Below are positions 39,594 to 47,995 of a DNA stretch of 64,000 bases, piece after piece. The DNA comes from Rhizobium binae. Its GTDB lineage: Bacteria; Pseudomonadota; Alphaproteobacteria; Rhizobiales; Rhizobiaceae. Every line of letters starts with the position of its first letter. Position 1 is the first letter of the stretch. The stretch lies in contig NZ_CP071604.1 of the NCBI RefSeq assembly GCF_017357225.1, positions 4,080,001-4,144,000 of the forward strand, written 5' to 3'. The position numbers and the translations under genes are program-made. The notes under the pieces are model-generated. The model did no database searches. It saw nothing but the letters and a program-made list of their open reading frames with translations, and was not told where the DNA came from.

Positions 39594-40427
39594 ATGGTGG
39601 AGCAGCGCACAATCGTCGTCACCGGCTGTTCCTCCGGCATCGGCGCGCATTGCGCCCGGGCGTTGAAAGCCGATGGCTGGCGCGTCTTTGCAACGGTGCG
39701 TAAAACGGATGATCTGCCGGCCCTCGAAGCCGACGGCATTGAAACCTTCTTGATGGACTATGCCAGAACCGAGACGATCACCGAGCTGGTCGGCGCGGTT
39801 CTCGAACGCAGCCGCGGTCGCATCGACGCGCTCTTCAACAACGGTGCCTATGGCCAGCCGGGCGCCGTCGAGGATCTTTCGACGGCAGCGCTGCGCGCGC
39901 AGTTCGAGGCGAATTTCTTCGGCTGGCACGAATTGACGCGGCAGGTCATCCCGACGATGCGCAAACATGGCCAGGGCCGGATCGTGCAATGTTCGTCCAT
40001 TCTCGGCGTCGTCCCCTATCGCTATCGCGGCGCCTACACCGCCTCCAAATTCGCGCTCGAGGGCCTCAGCGTCACCCTGCTCATGGAACTGCACGGCAGC
40101 GGCATCCATGTCAGCCTGATCGAACCCGGACCGATCGCCACGCGTTTCACCGCCAATGCGCTCGCAAAGATCAAGGAAAACATCGATGTCGAGAACTCGC
40201 CGCACGCAGCCGATTATGTCAGGCAGTTGGCGAGGCTTGAGGGTTCGGGGCCGGTCAATCGTCATAAACTTGGCCCCGAGGCGGTTTATTCGGTATTGAA
40301 ACACGCATTGAACTCGAAAAATCCAAGGCCACATTACCCCGTAACGACTCCGGCTAAACAGGGCATGCTCCTGAAGCGGCTGCTTCCGGCGGACCTCTTC
40401 TACCGCCTGATGCGCTGGACGGACTGA
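39594..40427 (+). CDS. Short-chain dehydrogenase/reductase
   Basis: 277-residue classical SDR. The cofactor motif TGCSSGIG lies at 10-17 and the catalytic YxxxK is YTASK near 153-157, with the preceding serine in CSSILG. The long C-terminus and LFNNGAYGQPGAVEDLS motif resemble retinol-dehydrogenase-like members. The substrate is unknown. A frame that extends upstream to 38928 is antisense to the YihY gene and is spurious. It is 14 bases ahead of the twin-TM protein. Confidence 0.9.
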   Translation: MVEQRTIVVTGCSSGIGAHCARALKADGWRVFATVRKTDDLPALEADGIETFLMDYARTETITELVGAVLERSRGRIDALFNNGAYGQPGAVEDLSTAALRAQFEANFFGWHELTRQVIPTMRKHGQGRIVQCSSILGVVPYRYRGAYTASKFALEGLSVTLLMELHGSGIHVSLIEPGPIATRFTANALAKIKENIDVENSPHAADYVRQLARLEGSGPVNRHKLGPEAVYSVLKHALNSKNPRPHYPVTTPAKQGMLLKRLLPADLFYRLMRWTD

Positions 40428-40441
40428 GAAAGCTGAATGCC

Positions 40442-40645
40442 ATGTCCACAATCACCTATATCCTTGCGGTCATCGTCATGGGCGTCGTCGCCCTCGTGCT
40501 GATCCGCGGCCTCTTCAACATGATGAAGGGCGGCGACGCCAACCTTTCCAATAAGCTGATGCAGCTTCGCGTCCTCCTGCAGGCAGTCGCCGTCATCCTG
40601 ATCATGCTGACGCTCTGGATCACCGGCGGCGGCCGCCCGACCTGA
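40442..40645 (+). CDS. Twin transmembrane protein, HIG1-like
   Basis: 67 residues: two hydrophobic helices (YILAVIVMGVVALVLIRGLF and LQAVAVILIMLTLWITG) joined by a short positive loop MMKGGDANLSNKLMQLRVLLQ. The loop partly matches the HIG1 signature (R and Q in QLRVLLQ). In mitochondria HIG1 proteins associate with respiratory supercomplexes; in alphaproteobacteria the family is annotated without experimental role as far as I know. It follows the SDR gene and precedes a repeat and the cobalamin adenosyltransferase gene. Confidence 0.8.
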   Translation: MSTITYILAVIVMGVVALVLIRGLFNMMKGGDANLSNKLMQLRVLLQAVAVILIMLTLWITGGGRPT

Positions 40646-40816
40646 GGAAACCGTGGAGGGGCTTTTGATGATGCACGCACTGGATTCCCGTGACATCCCT
40701 CGAGACAAGCCCGAGGACAGGAATGAGGGAGGTGAGGCGAGCGGCTTAGGGAAACACTCCGACGCGGTGTGCGTCAGTATGCCGGAGCGAATTTGGCGAC
40801 AAGGCCAACCCCACCC

Positions 40817-40907
40817 TCCGTCATCCTCGGGCTTGAGCCGAGGATCCATCCCCATAGCCGCTGACAGATGCGGTGTGGATGCCCGGCTCAAGCCCGAGCA
40901 TGACGGA
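40817..40907. repeat. Long imperfect inverted repeat in the HIG1-cobO gap
   Basis: 33-base arms (40817-40849 and 40875-40907) that differ at four positions, separated by 25 bases. The core TCATCCTCGGGCTTGAGCC is of the kind seen dispersed in alphaproteobacterial intergenic regions. The gap from 40646 to 40951 holds nothing else that I can support; no cobalamin riboswitch motif is visible. Confidence 0.65.
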
Positions 40908-40951
40908 GCTTGGGGCAATGCCACCGCCCTCTCCTCGATCGGCGGTGCGGC

Positions 40952-41530
40952 ATGGTGAAACTCAACAAGATCTACACGAAGACCGGCGACGACGGCACGA
41001 CGGGCCTGGCTTCCGGCCCGCGCCGCCGGAAGGACGATCTGCGCGTCGAGGCCTATGGCACGATCGACGAGGCCAATTCCGCGATCGGCCTGGCGCGGCT
41101 TTACACGACAGACTTGGTCGACCTCGACACGATGCTGAAGTCGATCCAGAACGATCTCTTCGACCTCGGCGCCGATCTCGCCACGCCCGACACCGGCGAA
41201 CCGCCGGCCTATGAGCCGCTGCGGATCGTCGAGACGCAGGTCGAGCGCATCGAGCGCGATATCGATCGGCTGAACGCCGACCTCAATCCGCTGACATCCT
41301 TCATTCTGCCGGGAGGCAGCCCGGCCGCCGCGCATCTGCATCTAGCCCGCACGATTGCGCGGCGGGCCGAGCGGCTGATGGTGACGCTGGCGCGCATGGA
41401 GGGCGAAATTGTCGGCGGGCCCGCGATGAAATATATCAACCGGCTTTCCGATTTCCTCTTCGTCGCGGCCCGCCATGCAAATGACCAGGGTCGTGCGGAT
41501 GTGCTTTGGGTTCCGGGAAAAAACAGATAG
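40952..41530 (+). CDS. Cob(I)yrinic acid a,c-diamide adenosyltransferase, PduO type
   Basis: Transfers the adenosyl group of ATP to cob(I)alamin to make the B12 coenzyme. It has 192 residues and the PduO ATP-binding N-terminus (YTKTGDDGTTGLASG at 8-22), VEAYGTIDEANSAIGLAR and the late motif RRAERLMVTL near 141-150. It is not the CobA/BtuR fold. The start at 40952 (MVKLNKIYT) is the only one that fits the family. No other B12 genes are here, so it probably acts as a corrinoid-salvage or general adenosylation enzyme. Confidence 0.95.
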   Translation: MVKLNKIYTKTGDDGTTGLASGPRRRKDDLRVEAYGTIDEANSAIGLARLYTTDLVDLDTMLKSIQNDLFDLGADLATPDTGEPPAYEPLRIVETQVERIERDIDRLNADLNPLTSFILPGGSPAAAHLHLARTIARRAERLMVTLARMEGEIVGGPAMKYINRLSDFLFVAARHANDQGRADVLWVPGKNR

Positions 41531-41563
41531 GTTTGCCGCGATCACGATTGCCGGGGGGCCTTA

Positions 41564-42343
41564 ATGTTCATACCACTTCACGACGCCAATACGCTCAAAC
41601 ATATCAAGGTTCAGTGGGTGACGCTGGCCTTGATCGCGCTGAATGTCGCAATCTGGCTCTTCACCAGCCTGGAGAGCGAACAGGCAGCCCAGGCAACGAC
41701 CGTCGGCCTCGGCTACATCCCGGCGGTCGTCTTCGGGCAGGCGCAATTGGCCGAGGGACTGGACATCGTGCCGGGGCCGCTGACCTATATCACCTATGCC
41801 TTCGTCCATTCGGGCTTCTGGCATCTGGCCGGCAACATGGTCTTCCTCTGGGTCTTCGGCGACAATGTCGAGGATGGGATGGGCCATATGCGCTTCCTGC
41901 TTTTCTATCTCCTCTGCGCGGCCGCCGGCGCACTTTGCCACGGCTTGCTGACGACGACCCCGGAAGCGCCGCTGGTCGGCGCCTCGGGGGCGATCTCCGG
42001 GGTCGTTGCCGCTTATGTCATGCTGCATCCGCGCGTCAGGGTCTGGGTGCTGGTGTTTTTACGTGTGCCCTTGCCGCTGCCGGCCTTCGTGCCGCTGCTT
42101 TTGTGGATCGGCCAGCAGTTCTTCATGCTGGCTTTTGCACCCGACGCCGACGTCTCCTGGGGCGCCCATGTCGGCGGCATCCTTGCAGGCGCTGTTTTGA
42201 TCGTGGCGCTGCGTCGTCGCGGCGTTCCGCTTTTCGATCGGGAAATCGTGACGCCGCGCGCGGTGAGGAACGAAGCCGGCGCCGGTGCGGCCGTTACGGC
42301 CGGCGCGGACGGGCGTCTCCTCTGGGGCCGTGGCCGGCGTTAA
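41564..42343 (+). CDS. Rhomboid family intramembrane serine protease
   Basis: 259 residues and six or more transmembrane helices. The catalytic dyad is visible: S141 in GASGAISG and H202 in SWGAHVGG; the supporting HLAGNM (H87, N91) is present. It cleaves transmembrane segments within the membrane; its substrates are unknown. GGGGGG lies seven bases before the ATG. It follows the adenosyltransferase by 33 bases in the same direction. Confidence 0.92.
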   Translation: MFIPLHDANTLKHIKVQWVTLALIALNVAIWLFTSLESEQAAQATTVGLGYIPAVVFGQAQLAEGLDIVPGPLTYITYAFVHSGFWHLAGNMVFLWVFGDNVEDGMGHMRFLLFYLLCAAAGALCHGLLTTTPEAPLVGASGAISGVVAAYVMLHPRVRVWVLVFLRVPLPLPAFVPLLLWIGQQFFMLAFAPDADVSWGAHVGGILAGAVLIVALRRRGVPLFDREIVTPRAVRNEAGAGAAVTAGADGRLLWGRGRR

Positions 42344-42351
42344 CGGATATA

Positions 42352-42367
42352 TTGACGTGCACGTAAA
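42352..42367 (+). promoter_or_regulatory. LiuR-like operator before etfBA
   Basis: Near-palindrome TTGACGT-GC-ACGTAAA, with one mismatch between arms. It is followed at once by a third half-site, ACGTCC. The site resembles the MerR-family LiuR motif that controls branched-chain amino acid and fatty-acid catabolism genes (from memory of that family). It lies 162 bases upstream of the etfB ATG. Confidence 0.5.
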
Positions 42368-42528
42368 CGTCCATATATTGCCGAAGCAATCCCCTGCCTG
42401 CGTCATGCAAGCGTTGTATTTGGGGGAAAAACGCGTATCCATGTCGCCATTCGACAATCGAAGCGGCGCTCAAGCGCGCATTTTCCTCAAAAGCCTCGCT
42501 GAAGCCAGTTTTACTTGAAGGAGACCCC

Positions 42529-43290
42529 ATGAAGATTCTCGTGCCCGTCAAACGGGTTGTCGACTACAACGTGAAGATCCGGGTGAAGCCGGATGGTTCG
42601 GGTGTCGAGCTTGCCAATGTGAAGATGTCGATGAACCCGTTCGACGAAATCTCGGTGGAAGAGGCGCTGCGGCTGAAGGAAGCCGGCAAGGCAGAAGAAG
42701 TGGTGGTGGTGTCGATCGGCCCGGCCAAGGCTGAGGAAACCTTGCGCACCGCCCTGGCCATGGGCGCCGACCGGGCGATCCTGGTCGAGACCGACGATCA
42801 GGTCGAGCCGCTCGCCGTCGCCAAGATCCTCAAAGGCGTCGCCGATGCCGAACAGCCCGGCCTCATCATCGTCGGCAAGCAGGCGATCGACGATGATAGC
42901 AACCAGACCGGCCAGATGCTGGCGGCGCTGCTCGGTTCGGCCCAGGCGACCTTCGCCTCGAAGATCGAGATCGACGCTGCCGTCCCTGGGGGCAAGGCTG
43001 AGGTGACCCGCGAGGTCGACGGCGGCCTGCAGACGATCGAGATCAAGCTGCCGGCGGTCATCACCACCGATCTGAGGCTCAATGAACCGCGTTATGCCTC
43101 GCTGCCGAACATCATGAAGGCGAAGAAGAAGCCGCTCGACAAGAAGAGCCCTGCCGATTTCGGCGTCTCCACGACGCCGCGGCTGAAGGTGTTGAAGACC
43201 GAGGAGCCGAGTGGCCGCAAGGCCGGCGTCAAGGTCAAGTCGGTCGCTGAGCTGGTCGACAGGCTGAAGAACGAAGCCGGCGTGCTGTAA
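42529..43290 (+). CDS. etfB: Electron transfer flavoprotein subunit beta
   Basis: Binds AMP and pairs with EtfA to pass electrons from acyl-CoA and other dehydrogenases to ETF-ubiquinone oxidoreductase. The 253 residues begin with the family signature [27 protein letters not shown]-like and [16 protein letters not shown] motifs follow. AAGGAG lies six bases before the ATG. It is the general ETF, not the nitrogen-fixation FixA, because no fixBCX genes follow. It is first in the etfB-etfA operon. Confidence 0.95.
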   Translation: MKILVPVKRVVDYNVKIRVKPDGSGVELANVKMSMNPFDEISVEEALRLKEAGKAEEVVVVSIGPAKAEETLRTALAMGADRAILVETDDQVEPLAVAKILKGVADAEQPGLIIVGKQAIDDDSNQTGQMLAALLGSAQATFASKIEIDAAVPGGKAEVTREVDGGLQTIEIKLPAVITTDLRLNEPRYASLPNIMKAKKKPLDKKSPADFGVSTTPRLKVLKTEEPSGRKAGVKVKSVAELVDRLKNEAGVL

Positions 43291-43315
43291 TCGGGTTGGA
43301 ACAGGAGCAATTATC

Positions 43316-44245
43316 ATGACCATTCTTCTTCTGGCCGACCATGACGGCAATCACCTCTCCGACCAGACCGCCAAGGCGCTGACCGCTGCCTCAAAGATCG
43401 GCTCCGACGTGCATGTGCTGGTCGCCGGCAAGGCCGCCAAGGCTGCCGCCGAACAGGCTACCAAGCTTTCCGGCGTTTCCAAGGTGCTGCTGGCCGAAAG
43501 CGATGCGCTTGCCAACAATCTCGCCGAGCCGCTTGCCGATCTGGTCGTCTCGCTCGCCGGCTCCTATGACACGATCGTCTCGGCCGCCACCTCGGTCGGC
43601 AAGACGGTGCTGCCGCGGGTCGCCGCTCTGCTCGATGTCGCCCAGGTGTCGGAGATCATCGAGGTCGTCAGCCCCGATACCTTCAAGCGGCCGATCTATG
43701 CCGGCAACGCCATCCAGACGGTGCAGGCAAGCGATGCCAGGAAGGTCATCACCGTGCGCACCGCCTCGTTTGCCTCGGCGCCGGAAGGCGGCTCGGCCAG
43801 CGTCGAGGCGATCGCGGCTGTTTCCGATCCAGGCCTGTCGCGCTTCGTCTCCGATGCGCTGTCGACGTCCGAACGTCCGGAACTGACCTCGGCCAAAGTC
43901 ATCATCTCGGGCGGCCGGGCGCTCGGTTCGGCCGAGAAGTTCAAGGAGGTCATCCTGCCGGTTGCCGACAAGCTCGGGGCTGCCGTCGGTGCATCGCGCG
44001 CCGCCGTCGATGCCGGTTATGCGCCGAACGACTGGCAGGTCGGCCAGACCGGCAAGGTGGTGGCGCCCGATCTCTATATCGCCTGCGGCATCTCCGGGGC
44101 CATCCAGCATCTCGCCGGCATGAAGGATAGTAAGGTGATCGTCGCCATCAACAAGGACGAGGAGGCGCCGATCTTCCAGGTTGCCGATTACGGCCTTGTC
44201 GCCGATCTGTTCGACGCCCTGCCGGAATTGCAAAAGGCGCTGTAA
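43316..44245 (+). CDS. etfA: Electron transfer flavoprotein subunit alpha
   Basis: FAD-carrying partner of EtfB. It has 309 residues. The C-terminal FAD domain is complete: [18 protein letters not shown], then [17 protein letters not shown] and [20 protein letters not shown]. It is 25 bases downstream of etfB with an AGGAG-like site. A mosaic repeat begins directly at its stop codon. Electrons probably come from the acyl-CoA dehydrogenase steps that feed the hydroxyacyl-CoA dehydrogenase encoded downstream. Confidence 0.95.
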   Translation: MTILLLADHDGNHLSDQTAKALTAASKIGSDVHVLVAGKAAKAAAEQATKLSGVSKVLLAESDALANNLAEPLADLVVSLAGSYDTIVSAATSVGKTVLPRVAALLDVAQVSEIIEVVSPDTFKRPIYAGNAIQTVQASDARKVITVRTASFASAPEGGSASVEAIAAVSDPGLSRFVSDALSTSERPELTSAKVIISGGRALGSAEKFKEVILPVADKLGAAVGASRAAVDAGYAPNDWQVGQTGKVVAPDLYIACGISGAIQHLAGMKDSKVIVAINKDEEAPIFQVADYGLVADLFDALPELQKAL

Positions 44246-44246
44246 A

Positions 44247-44350
44247 GCATGGCACGCAAAACTGCACGGCGGTTTGCGAGGACATATGCCTAAAGGCAAG
44301 GACCTGAAGCGCGACAAGCGAATCTGAAAGATCGCAACGCGCTTCAAAGC
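44247..44350. repeat. Intergenic mosaic element after etfA
   Basis: The left part pairs GCATGGC..GCAAAAC against GTTTGCG..ATATGC, a linker reads TAAAGGCAAGGACCT, and the right part pairs GAAGCGCG (44306-44313) with CGCGCTTC (44338-44345). Architecture and linker match the elements at 35637-35737 and 36281-36347. Confidence 0.55.
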
Positions 44351-44404
44351 CGCCAATGCTTTCCTTTCGCACTTGCGAATGACTGGAAAATTGTCTTTTA
44401 TCTG

Positions 44405-44430
44405 CTGCCGGGCGATCTTTCGTCCGGCAG
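44405..44430 (+). promoter_or_regulatory. Hairpin in the hydroxyacyl-CoA dehydrogenase leader
   Basis: 11-base arms (CTGCCGGGCGA / TCGTCCGGCAG) with one G-T mismatch and a 4-base loop, 54 bases before the next ATG. It has no T-run. Its role is unknown. Confidence 0.35.
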
Positions 44431-44484
44431 TAATGCTAAAATAATGCGGCAACGCGGGGGCGACTGCCGAGCGGGGGTTTGGAG

Positions 44485-45366
44485 ATGAGTGCGGTGTTGA
44501 AGAATATTGGGATCATCGGTGCCGGCCAGATGGGCTGCGGCATCGCGCATGTTTCGGCCGCCGCAGGGTACAGGGTCCACATCTACGATCTCTCGCAGGA
44601 CCGCATCGAATCCGGCCTTGCCACCATCAATGGCAATCTTGCCCGACTGGTGACGAACGGCAAGATGAGCGATGAGGAACGCAAATCGACGTTGTCGCGC
44701 ATAACCGGCTCGGCCGATGTCAACGACCTCGCTCCGTCCGATCTGGTCATCGAGGCAGCCACGGAGGACGAAAGTGTCAAGCGCAAGATTTATAGTCAGG
44801 TTTGTCCGGTGATGAAGCCGGAAGCGCTGCTTGCCACCAACACCTCCTCTCTTTCGATTACCCGGCTTGCTGCCGCCACCGACCGCCCCGAACGCTTCAT
44901 GGGCATTCATTTCATGAACCCGGTGCCTGTCATGAAGCTGGTAGAACTGGTGCGCGGCATCGCCACCGATGAGAAGACCTTCTCCGCCGCCAAAGAATTC
45001 GTCGGCACCCTGGAAAAGACCATTACTGTCGCCGAGGACTTCCCGGCCTTCATCGTCAACCGCATCCTGCTACCGATGATTAACGAAGCGATCTATACGC
45101 TCTATGAAGGTGTCGGCACGGTCGATGCCATCGATACGGCGATGAAGCTCGGCGCCAACCATCCGATGGGGCCGCTGCAGCTTGCCGACTTCATCGGCCT
45201 CGACACCTGCCTGTCGATCATGCAGGTGCTGCATGACGGGTTGGCGGACTCGAAATATCGACCCTGCCCGCTATTGGTGAAATATGTCGAAGCCGGCTGG
45301 CTCGGACGCAAATCCGGCCGCGGCTTCTACGACTATCGCGGCGAGGTGCCCGTCCCGACACGCTAA
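44485..45366 (+). CDS. 3-hydroxybutyryl-CoA dehydrogenase
   Basis: NAD(P)-dependent oxidation/reduction of 3-hydroxyacyl-CoA in butanoate and fatty-acid or polyhydroxybutyrate metabolism. The 293 residues carry the Rossmann motif IGIIGAGQMGCGIAHVSA at 8-25, the catalytic-region HFMNPVPVMKLVE near 139-151 and a helical C-domain ending in GRKSGRGFYDY. A TTG two codons upstream at 44479 could also start. Placement after etfBA fits a shared route of acyl-CoA oxidation, although a 239-base gap with a repeat separates them. Confidence 0.93.
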   Translation: MSAVLKNIGIIGAGQMGCGIAHVSAAAGYRVHIYDLSQDRIESGLATINGNLARLVTNGKMSDEERKSTLSRITGSADVNDLAPSDLVIEAATEDESVKRKIYSQVCPVMKPEALLATNTSSLSITRLAAATDRPERFMGIHFMNPVPVMKLVELVRGIATDEKTFSAAKEFVGTLEKTITVAEDFPAFIVNRILLPMINEAIYTLYEGVGTVDAIDTAMKLGANHPMGPLQLADFIGLDTCLSIMQVLHDGLADSKYRPCPLLVKYVEAGWLGRKSGRGFYDYRGEVPVPTR

Positions 45367-45442
45367 GCGGGACATCACCAAAAAGGGCGAATGGACCGAA
45401 CGCCCGCGAAATGCTTTCCTTGCCGTGAACGGGGGAAACGCC

Positions 45443-45535
45443 ATGTCGACCGAAACACCGATGTTCCTGCTGCAGTGCTGCGTCCTTATAGGAATTGCCG
45501 GCGTTTTCCTGATCAGAGGAAATGGCGACTCCTGA
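45443..45535 (+). CDS. Possible 30-residue membrane peptide
   Basis: ATG at 45443 with GGGGGAAACGCC directly upstream encodes MSTETPMFLLQCCVLIGIAG plus ten more residues. The product is one hydrophobic helix with a Cys-Cys pair and a polar tail, ending in a stop at 45533-45535. It lies between the dehydrogenase and the convergent tlpA. I do not recognise it. Conservation would be needed to accept it as a gene. Confidence 0.4.
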   Translation: MSTETPMFLLQCCVLIGIAGVFLIRGNGDS

Positions 45536-45544
45536 CCGGCATCC

Positions 45545-46207
45545 TTACGATCCGATCGCACCCTTGATCAAAGTCTTGGCGTCCTCGCTGTCCCAGGCGG
45601 CGGGTCCGTTCATGGCGGAGATCAGGCAGCCCTTGTCGTCAAGCAGCAGCGTCACCGGCAGGCCGAAGGCGAGACCCTCCTTCTTCAGGCTATTGAAGGC
45701 GCCGATCGTGTTGTCGCGGTAAAGCTGCAACGCGTCGACGCCGGTCTCGGCTAGGAAAGCCTTTGGCTTCTCGTCGTCCCCCGTATCGATATTGATCGGC
45801 ACGACTTGGAACTTGTCGCCGCCCATCTGCTTTTCCAGTGCGTTCAGCGCCGGCATCTCCTCGCGGCAGGGCACGCACCACGTGGCCCAGAGATTGAGCA
45901 GCACGGTCTTGCCGGCGAAATGGTCGAGTGTCAGCGGTTTGCCGCCAGGGCCATTGAAGGATACGGCGGTCAGCTTGCGCGGCTCGTTGGCGGCGACCAT
46001 CGCTGCAACCTGCCCCTTCATCAGCGGCGTCAGATTGGCGGCGCGTTCCCTGGCCAGCGGGCATTCGACCGAAGCCGTATCGCCGATGCCATTGCCAATC
46101 CCCGTCTCCTTCACGTATACCGCTGCCGCACCGGCAATAACGCCTGCAACGGCGGCGATTGCGATCAGTTTTACGGACGGCAGGCCGAAGGGTTTTTTTG
46201 TCGTCAT
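45545..46207 (-). CDS. tlpA: TlpA-like membrane-anchored thiol:disulfide reductase
   Basis: Periplasmic thioredoxin-fold protein tethered by one N-terminal helix (about 9-31). The active site is WCVPC with C111 and C114. Two additional cysteines (C49 and one in [10 protein letters not shown]) match the second disulfide known in TlpA. In Bradyrhizobium, TlpA reduces the copper-site cysteines of cytochrome oxidase assembly partners, and its gene likewise neighbours argH. It is divergent from argH with 26 bases between starts. Confidence 0.92.
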   Translation of the reverse strand: MTTKKPFGLPSVKLIAIAAVAGVIAGAAAVYVKETGIGNGIGDTASVECPLARERAANLTPLMKGQVAAMVAANEPRKLTAVSFNGPGGKPLTLDHFAGKTVLLNLWATWCVPCREEMPALNALEKQMGGDKFQVVPINIDTGDDEKPKAFLAETGVDALQLYRDNTIGAFNSLKKEGLAFGLPVTLLLDDKGCLISAMNGPAAWDSEDAKTLIKGAIGS

Positions 46208-46233
46208 TTCATTCTCCAGGACGGGCATCTTTC

Positions 46234-47637
46234 ATGGCCGAGAGCAACACGGACACCAAATCCTCCAACCAGATGTGGGGTGGGCGCTTCGCCTCCGGCC
46301 CGGACGCGATCATGGAGGAGATAAATGCCTCGATCGGTTTCGACAAGAAGCTATTCGCCCAGGATATTCGCGGTTCCATCGCTCATGCGACGATGCTCGC
46401 CCATCAGGGGATCATCTCGGCCGAGGATAAGGACAAGATCGTTCACGGGCTAAACACGATCCTGTCAGAAATCGAAAGGGGCAATTTCGAATTCTCGCGC
46501 CGGCTCGAAGACATCCATATGAACATCGAAGCGCGCCTGGCGACGCTGATCGGACCGCCCGCCGGCCGGCTGCACACCGCCCGCTCGCGCAACGACCAGG
46601 TGGCGCTCGACTTCCGCCTCTGGGTCAAGGAAGAGCTCGAGAAGACCGAGAAGATGCTGACCGGCCTGATTGCCGCCTTCCTCGACCGCGCCGAGGAACA
46701 TGCCGAAAGCGTCATGCCGGGCTTCACCCATCTGCAGACCGCCCAACCCGTGACCTTCGGCCATCACTGCATGGCCTATGTGGAAATGTTCGGCCGCGAC
46801 CGTTCGCGCGTGCGCCACGCCATCGAGCATCTGGACGAGAGCCCAATCGGCGCGGCGGCCCTGGCCGGCACCGGCTACCCGATCGATCGCCACATGACGG
46901 CCAAGGCGCTGGGGTTCCGCGAGCCGACCCGCAACTCGATCGACACGGTTTCCGACCGCGACTTCGCCATCGAGTTCCTGGCGATCGCCGCGATAACGGG
47001 CATGCATCTGTCGCGTCTCGCGGAAGAGATCGTCATCTGGTCGACGCCGCAATTCGGTTTCGTGCGCCTGTCCGACGCCTTTTCGACGGGATCCTCGATC
47101 ATGCCGCAGAAGAAGAACCCGGATGCAGCCGAACTGGTGCGCGCCAAGACCGGCCGCATTAACGGCTCGCTGATCGCGCTGCTGACGATCATGAAGGGCC
47201 TGCCGCTCGCCTATTCCAAGGACATGCAGGAAGACAAGGAACAGGTCTTTGACGCGGCCGAGAGCCTGGAACTGGCGATCGCCGCCATGACCGGCATGGT
47301 GCGCGACATGACCGTCAACACCGCGCGCATGAAGGCGGCGGCCGGCTCCGGCTTCTCGACGGCGACCGACCTTGCCGACTGGCTGGTGCGCGAAGCCGGC
47401 CTGCCCTTCCGCGACGCCCATCACGTGACCGGCCGCGCCGTGGCGTTGGCCGAAAGCAAGGGCTGCGGTCTTGCCGAACTGCCGCTCGCCGACCTGCAGG
47501 CGATCCATTCTGATATCACCAACAAGGTCTATGACGTGCTGACCGTCGAAGCCTCGGTCGCCAGCCGCAAGAGCTTCGGCGGCACGGCCCCCTCCGAGGT
47601 GCGCAAGCAGATCGCCTTCTGGCGCGCCCGCAACTGA
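46234..47637 (+). CDS. argH: Argininosuccinate lyase
   Basis: Last step of arginine synthesis: cleaves argininosuccinate into arginine and fumarate. It has 467 residues. The fumarase-superfamily signature [12 protein letters not shown] lies near 285-296, preceded by [12 protein letters not shown] and TVSDRDF. The start at 46234 (MAESNTDTK) lies inside the short divergent gap with tlpA. It is followed by a terminator-like hairpin and then lptM-lysA. Confidence 0.97.
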   Translation: MAESNTDTKSSNQMWGGRFASGPDAIMEEINASIGFDKKLFAQDIRGSIAHATMLAHQGIISAEDKDKIVHGLNTILSEIERGNFEFSRRLEDIHMNIEARLATLIGPPAGRLHTARSRNDQVALDFRLWVKEELEKTEKMLTGLIAAFLDRAEEHAESVMPGFTHLQTAQPVTFGHHCMAYVEMFGRDRSRVRHAIEHLDESPIGAAALAGTGYPIDRHMTAKALGFREPTRNSIDTVSDRDFAIEFLAIAAITGMHLSRLAEEIVIWSTPQFGFVRLSDAFSTGSSIMPQKKNPDAAELVRAKTGRINGSLIALLTIMKGLPLAYSKDMQEDKEQVFDAAESLELAIAAMTGMVRDMTVNTARMKAAAGSGFSTATDLADWLVREAGLPFRDAHHVTGRAVALAESKGCGLAELPLADLQAIHSDITNKVYDVLTVEASVASRKSFGGTAPSEVRKQIAFWRARN

Positions 47638-47643
47638 AAGAAA

Positions 47644-47667
47644 GGCGAAGCGAAAAGCCGCTTCGCC
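47644..47667 (+). terminator. Terminator-like hairpin after argH
   Basis: Perfect 9-bp arms (GGCGAAGCG / CGCTTCGCC) with a 6-base loop, 7 bases after the argH stop. The following CTTCCCTT is only weakly T-rich. Confidence 0.55.
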
Positions 47668-47789
47668 CTTCCCTTGCACGGGGAAAGACCATCCAACAAT
47701 CAGGGTGCACAAGGCGGAGAAACTTCGCTATGAAGATGTCCATCGTTCGGAATGAATGATGTCCGCCATATCTCGTACAAGAGGATTCC

Positions 47790-47984
47790 ATGCAGAAGAG
47801 CTTGCCGCACCTCATTCGTTTGACGGCGGTCATCGCCGTCATCGGCCTTGCCGTTGCCGGATGCGGGCGCAAAGGCGATCTCGACCCGCCGAGCGCTGCG
47901 GCAACGAAAGAAGGCGACGTTTCCAAGCCGACGAAACAGCCGGGAACCATTGACAAGCCCTTCCTTCTCGATCCTCTTCTTTAA
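47790..47984 (+). CDS. lptM: Small lipoprotein LptM-like
   Basis: 64-residue lipoprotein with a signal peptide and lipobox LAVAGC (Cys25), followed by GRKGDLDPP, the conserved start of the LptM (YifL) family. In E. coli, LptM helps the LptD outer-membrane translocon mature by supporting correct disulfide formation. The rest is short and unstructured. It sits 11 bases before lysA, a neighbourhood shared by lptM in many proteobacteria. Confidence 0.88.
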   Translation: MQKSLPHLIRLTAVIAVIGLAVAGCGRKGDLDPPSAAATKEGDVSKPTKQPGTIDKPFLLDPLL

Positions 47985-47995
47985 GGCATAAGCCC

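Noticed and set aside
40646-40951. Cobalamin riboswitch before the adenosyltransferase gene
   Set aside because: The gap is filled by an inverted repeat, and no B12-box-like sequence is visible.
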